Program-made: the position numbers and the translations under genes
Shown here: positions 61,035 to 64,000 of the stretch, one piece after another
How the letters are laid out: the number at the start of each line of letters is the position of its first letter
How positions within the stretch are numbered: the first letter of the stretch is position 1
NCBI RefSeq assembly: GCF_900182745.1
Contig: NZ_FXTY01000007.1
Span: 152,184-216,183 of the forward strand
Length of the DNA: 64,000 nt
Direction of reading: 5' to 3'
From: Shimia sagamensis
Lineage (GTDB): Bacteria > Pseudomonadota > Alphaproteobacteria > Rhodobacterales > Rhodobacteraceae
Notes under the pieces: generated by a model
The model's input: the letters and a program-made list of their open reading frames with translations, nothing else
The model's database searches: none
Told to the model about the DNA's origin: nothing

Positions 61035-62540
61035 TTATTGTGGTTTGTTTAAGACAGATTTGATGTGTGCGACCAGGGTCGCGACGGCGACAGGATGGCC
61101 CGCAACAAGATTGGTTTCGTCAAAAATATTCAGGCGTATGTCAGGGACAATTCCACGCCCTTCCCAAACGGTGCCGGTGTGATCGCGGTAGATTTCGTTG
61201 GATAAAGCTAGAGTCCAACCATTCGGCAGAGCTTTGTGCAATACGTCAGAATGAGACCCATTGGTTGGCTGCCCAACATGAGTAACATTTGGCAAAGCAC
61301 GTAACGCCATCGTCATAATTTCGCCTGCGCTGACGGTTGAATCCGTTGTCATCAGATAGACAGGCCCATCAAACGATGGCCGATCAGTGGGCCCAACATA
61401 CACCGCCGTTTCCGGCGCCCCCGCCCCATCAATGGCCGCCTTGGTGTAAGCCAGCCGTTTCTTGTCGGCAAAACGAGCTGCAATTTCACGCGCCATGAAA
61501 TCATTGCCCCCAAAGTTCAGACTGGCGTCAATGATGACCGCGTTGACTTCGGCCTCCGCGAAGACAATCATAATTTCATCCAGGATTTTGTTGATCCAAT
61601 GGTATTCGGCTGCTTCATCCAGAGAATTGGTGTCCGGAAAGAGCACTTCGCTGCTGTAGCCCATCAACATCAACACATTGAGGTAGCCAATTGTGCCATC
61701 GATAACGCCGTATTGCATCTTGCCACCCGCGGTCTCGCGCCCCTGGCCCGCAAGAACAGTCTCAGCCACCCCCTGGGTCCAGTAGTCATCAAGCGCTGCC
61801 AGCACGACCTCTTTTTTGGAGGTGTCTGTTTCGGCAGCCCGTCGGATCGCCCCTCGACTGAGGCTGGTTGTAACCGGATTGAAGCTGAAGTCGCGACGGT
61901 TGATTTTAGCCTCAATCGACACGTGGCTATCTGCAAGTGGTGCAACCATTTCAGAGAACAGGGCAAATAGGTCTTCGTCTGTCGTAGATTGGGTTACCTT
62001 GAGCCGGTCTGCAGAGACTTGCTGAAGCCAATCTACACCGTGAAGCTCAAAGAAAGCGTAATGCGCGGCAAAGGTTGCGACAAAAGCATCATAGTTGCCT
62101 TGTGGTGTGTTTGGCATTGGCGTTGTGCAGGCCTCAGGTAATGCAGCAGACCGGTGGAACATTGTCTTATGTGGTTCATAAGCACTGCCAAAAGCAAAGC
62201 TTTGGCCGTCAACTGTTTCGAAGACGTGGTCTGGCTTGAGGATATGTTGCAGGGAGGCACTGCTATCTTTATCAAACACGCAAGTATCTGCTGACAAATG
62301 ATAAACTTCCCGCGTCTCGCCACGCAAATCAACTACGTATCCGTAGCCGTCGCTGACAAAAATCCCATCCAAACGGGCATACAGGGCCGCCGTTTCAATC
62401 GGAATTTCTTCGCGACAAGCAAGCAGGTGAAAAAGGGCTGCCATTGAAATGAAGGTTCGTACGTGTCGAGGCATAAGGAGAAATCCAGTTGTTGTGACCA
62501 ATGCCACCGATGCCAAAACTGGGAGTCTTCGTCGTCTCAC
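61035..62540 (-). CDS. S41-family serine peptidase, probably a lipoprotein
   Basis: This protein of up to 501 residues has a hydrophobic N-terminus with a lipobox-like LLAC (Cys 42). The C-terminal half has tail-specific-protease features: SLNFGGNDFMAREIAARF, VYLMTTDSTVSAGEIMTMAL (the catalytic Ser is in TVSAGE) and GRGIVPDI. No PDZ domain is apparent. The start at 62540 is GTG; an ATG at 62474 would give a tidier lipoprotein signal. Target proteins unknown. Confidence 0.82.
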   Translation of the reverse strand: MRRRRLPVLASVALVTTTGFLLMPRHVRTFISMAALFHLLACREEIPIETAALYARLDGIFVSDGYGYVVDLRGETREVYHLSADTCVFDKDSSASLQHILKPDHVFETVDGQSFAFGSAYEPHKTMFHRSAALPEACTTPMPNTPQGNYDAFVATFAAHYAFFELHGVDWLQQVSADRLKVTQSTTDEDLFALFSEMVAPLADSHVSIEAKINRRDFSFNPVTTSLSRGAIRRAAETDTSKKEVVLAALDDYWTQGVAETVLAGQGRETAGGKMQYGVIDGTIGYLNVLMLMGYSSEVLFPDTNSLDEAAEYHWINKILDEIMIVFAEAEVNAVIIDASLNFGGNDFMAREIAARFADKKRLAYTKAAIDGAGAPETAVYVGPTDRPSFDGPVYLMTTDSTVSAGEIMTMALRALPNVTHVGQPTNGSHSDVLHKALPNGWTLALSNEIYRDHTGTVWEGRGIVPDIRLNIFDETNLVAGHPVAVATLVAHIKSVLNKPQ

Positions 62541-62772
62541 TCCATCGGGAGAGACAAAGTATTGTGTGAAGCGGGATGTTAGCAGCAGTCAGCGTGACCA
62601 TATTTTTACAGTCAGCCGGCGACATCCTGTACCTCTTGATCGCAAGGAAATTACCAAAGAAGCGGATTAAACCGTGACTAATCCAAATCATGTTGGCGTG
62701 TCCAAAAGGTCGAAACACCAAGGCCCATCTTCTGGACATGCAGGGCAACCTGATCAACATGCGCAATCCTCC

Positions 62773-63831
62773 GGTAATCCCCCCAAAAATTAGTGGCGTT
62801 CAAAAGTAGAGTTTTCTCGGCAAGAAATCTGAGGAGATTTACAATGAAGACAGCACGATATAGCGACGCGCAGATTATGGGCATCCTGAAGCAGGCAGAG
62901 GGCGGTGTTCCCGTTTCTGAGCTGTGCCGCGAGCATGGTATGAGCAGTGCCAGTTTCTACAAATGGCGGGCAAAGTTTGGTGGAATGGATGCGTCTTTGA
63001 TCGCGGAGATGAAGGATATTGCTGAGCAAAACCGCAGGCTCAAGAAGATGTATGCGGAGGTGAGCATGCAGAATGCTTTACTGAAGGAAGCGCTGGCCTG
63101 CCGTGCATTTGAGATCAGCGAGACCTGCTACAGATACAGCCAGTGCTAAGCGACGAGAACGAGGCGATCGCGGATTGGTTGGAACGCCTGACGGCGAACA
63201 AGCGTAGTTGGGGCTTTGGACTGTGCTTTTTGTGTCTATTCAACGTGCAGGGCTATGGATGGACCCACAAACGGGTGTATCGGATCTATTGCAAGCTGGA
63301 GCTGAACCTACGGATCAAACCTAAGAAACGGCTGAAGCGCGATAAGCCTGAACCGTTGGCCGTGCCAGGCGCCCCAAACGACACTTGGTCGTTGGATTTC
63401 ATGGCGAATCAACTCGCGGATGGCAGGTCGACTTCTCACTGCCAGCGGAGTGCGTTGTGCGTTGCCTGAACCAGATCATTGAGTGGCGCGGTCAGCCGCA
63501 AGCAATTCGCATCGATAATGGCCCAGAATATATCAGTGGCACGCTCATGACATGGGCTGAGAAACGCAATATTCGGCTTGAATACATCCGGCCGGGCAAG
63601 CCGCAGCAGAACGCCTACATCGAACGTTAAAACCGCACCGTTCGTAGTGAGTGGCTCGGACAATACATCTTTGAAACAATTGTGGAGGCGCAAGACCAGG
63701 CGACCGAATGGCTCTGGACTTATAATAACGAGAGACCCAACATGGGCGTCGGCGGGATCACACCTGCCATGAAACTTAAAACAGCCGCCTGAATTCCACG
63801 GCTGGACCCCATCAAAAATGGGGGGATTACC
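62773..63831 (+). mobile_element. Decayed IS3-family insertion sequence
   Basis: Perfect 12-bp terminal inverted repeats GGTAATCCCCCC (62773-62784) and GGGGGGATTACC (63820-63831) bound a transposase gene region. The total is only 1,059 bp, short for the family (about 1.2-1.4 kb), which agrees with internal deletions in the transposase. No target duplication is evident at the ends. Confidence 0.85.
62844..63792 (+). pseudogene. IS3-family transposase OrfA/OrfB, broken
   Basis: OrfA begins intact at 62844 (AGGAG before it; KTARYSDAQIMGILKQAEGG, SASFYKWRAKFGG). It then runs directly into an OrfB segment (ACRAFEISETCYRYS), as after a deletion at the OrfA/OrfB junction. A frameshift at about 63140, a second deletion at about 63425 (between LADGR and VDFSLPAE) and an in-frame TAA at 63628 break OrfB. 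The rest, with the Asp of IDNGPEYIS and Glu of NAYIER, and a tail to GGITPAMKLKTAA, remains legible. Lesions are judged against recalled family sequence. Confidence 0.85.
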
Positions 63832-63905
63832 CTTCTACGGGGTCTACGCCAACGCGAAGAGCTCCCCGAGGGTGTCGCTAGTATATTGATGTAATGTTGT
63901 AATTT

Positions 63906-63982
<77 letters not shown>

Positions 63983-64000
63983 ACGCTTTATGTTGGCCTA

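Overview
The window looks like chromosomal DNA of a marine, denitrifying alphaproteobacterium of the Roseobacter group (Rhodobacterales). This is judged from protein style and gene content: Tat-exported clade I NosZ, NnrS proteins, a hydantoinase-type operon, a Hint/RTX secreted protein, a C1xA72 initiator tRNA with encoded CCA, and frequent ATGA/TAATG operon overlaps. No database search was possible. All names rest on visible motifs and family knowledge.

Layout. 1-2.7 kb: tolA (cut by the window edge), tolR, tolQ and ybgC on the minus strand. 2.7-10.3 kb, minus strand: an MscS channel, a CDGSH/glutamate-synthase fusion, a sugar operon (D-lyxose isomerase, PfkB kinase, unknown) with a LacI-type operator, a short-chain dehydrogenase and a type II glycerate kinase. 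10.5-18.1 kb, plus strand: a LysR regulator, then a tightly overlapped operon hyuA-hyuB-FAD oxidoreductase-HpcH/HpaI aldolase-NAD epimerase. 18.1-22 kb, minus strand: NnrS, a globin-coupled chemoreceptor and a lipid kinase. 22-31 kb, minus strand: a complete nitrous oxide reductase operon (DUF2946-like gene, nosRZDFYLX) behind a perfect FNR/NNR box. 31.3-33.8 kb: a secreted RTX-Hint protein. 34-37.2 kb: AsmA plus a small exported protein. 37.7-46.5 kb: an eight-gene operon encoding a Ser/Thr kinase, an FHA protein, a PP2C phosphatase, three P-loop GTPase-like proteins (one dynamin-like), a small possibly roadblock-like protein and an unknown protein. 46.7-48.3 kb: a GntR regulator and a KDG-kinase-like gene. 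48.7-52.5 kb: a NitT/TauT-type ABC transporter and a second NnrS behind a second FNR/NNR-type box. 52.8-55.8 kb: an exported protein, ExbB, two ExbDs and TonB. 55.9-62.5 kb: three exported proteins (two sharing a module), an AraC-type membrane regulator and an S41 peptidase. 62.8-64 kb: a decayed IS3-family element and tRNA-fMet.

How it fits together. The nos operon makes, matures and electron-feeds N2O reductase. The FNR-type boxes at 31044 and 48625 tie it to the ABC transporter/NnrS operon as one low-oxygen or NO-responsive set. The most unusual locus is 37741-46516: a phosphorylation writer, reader and eraser directly joined to three GTPase-like proteins, without type VI secretion genes. 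It looks like a phospho-controlled dynamin or membrane-remodelling system. A second oddity is the tandem ExbD pair, in which one copy has Asn in place of the proton-carrying transmembrane Asp.
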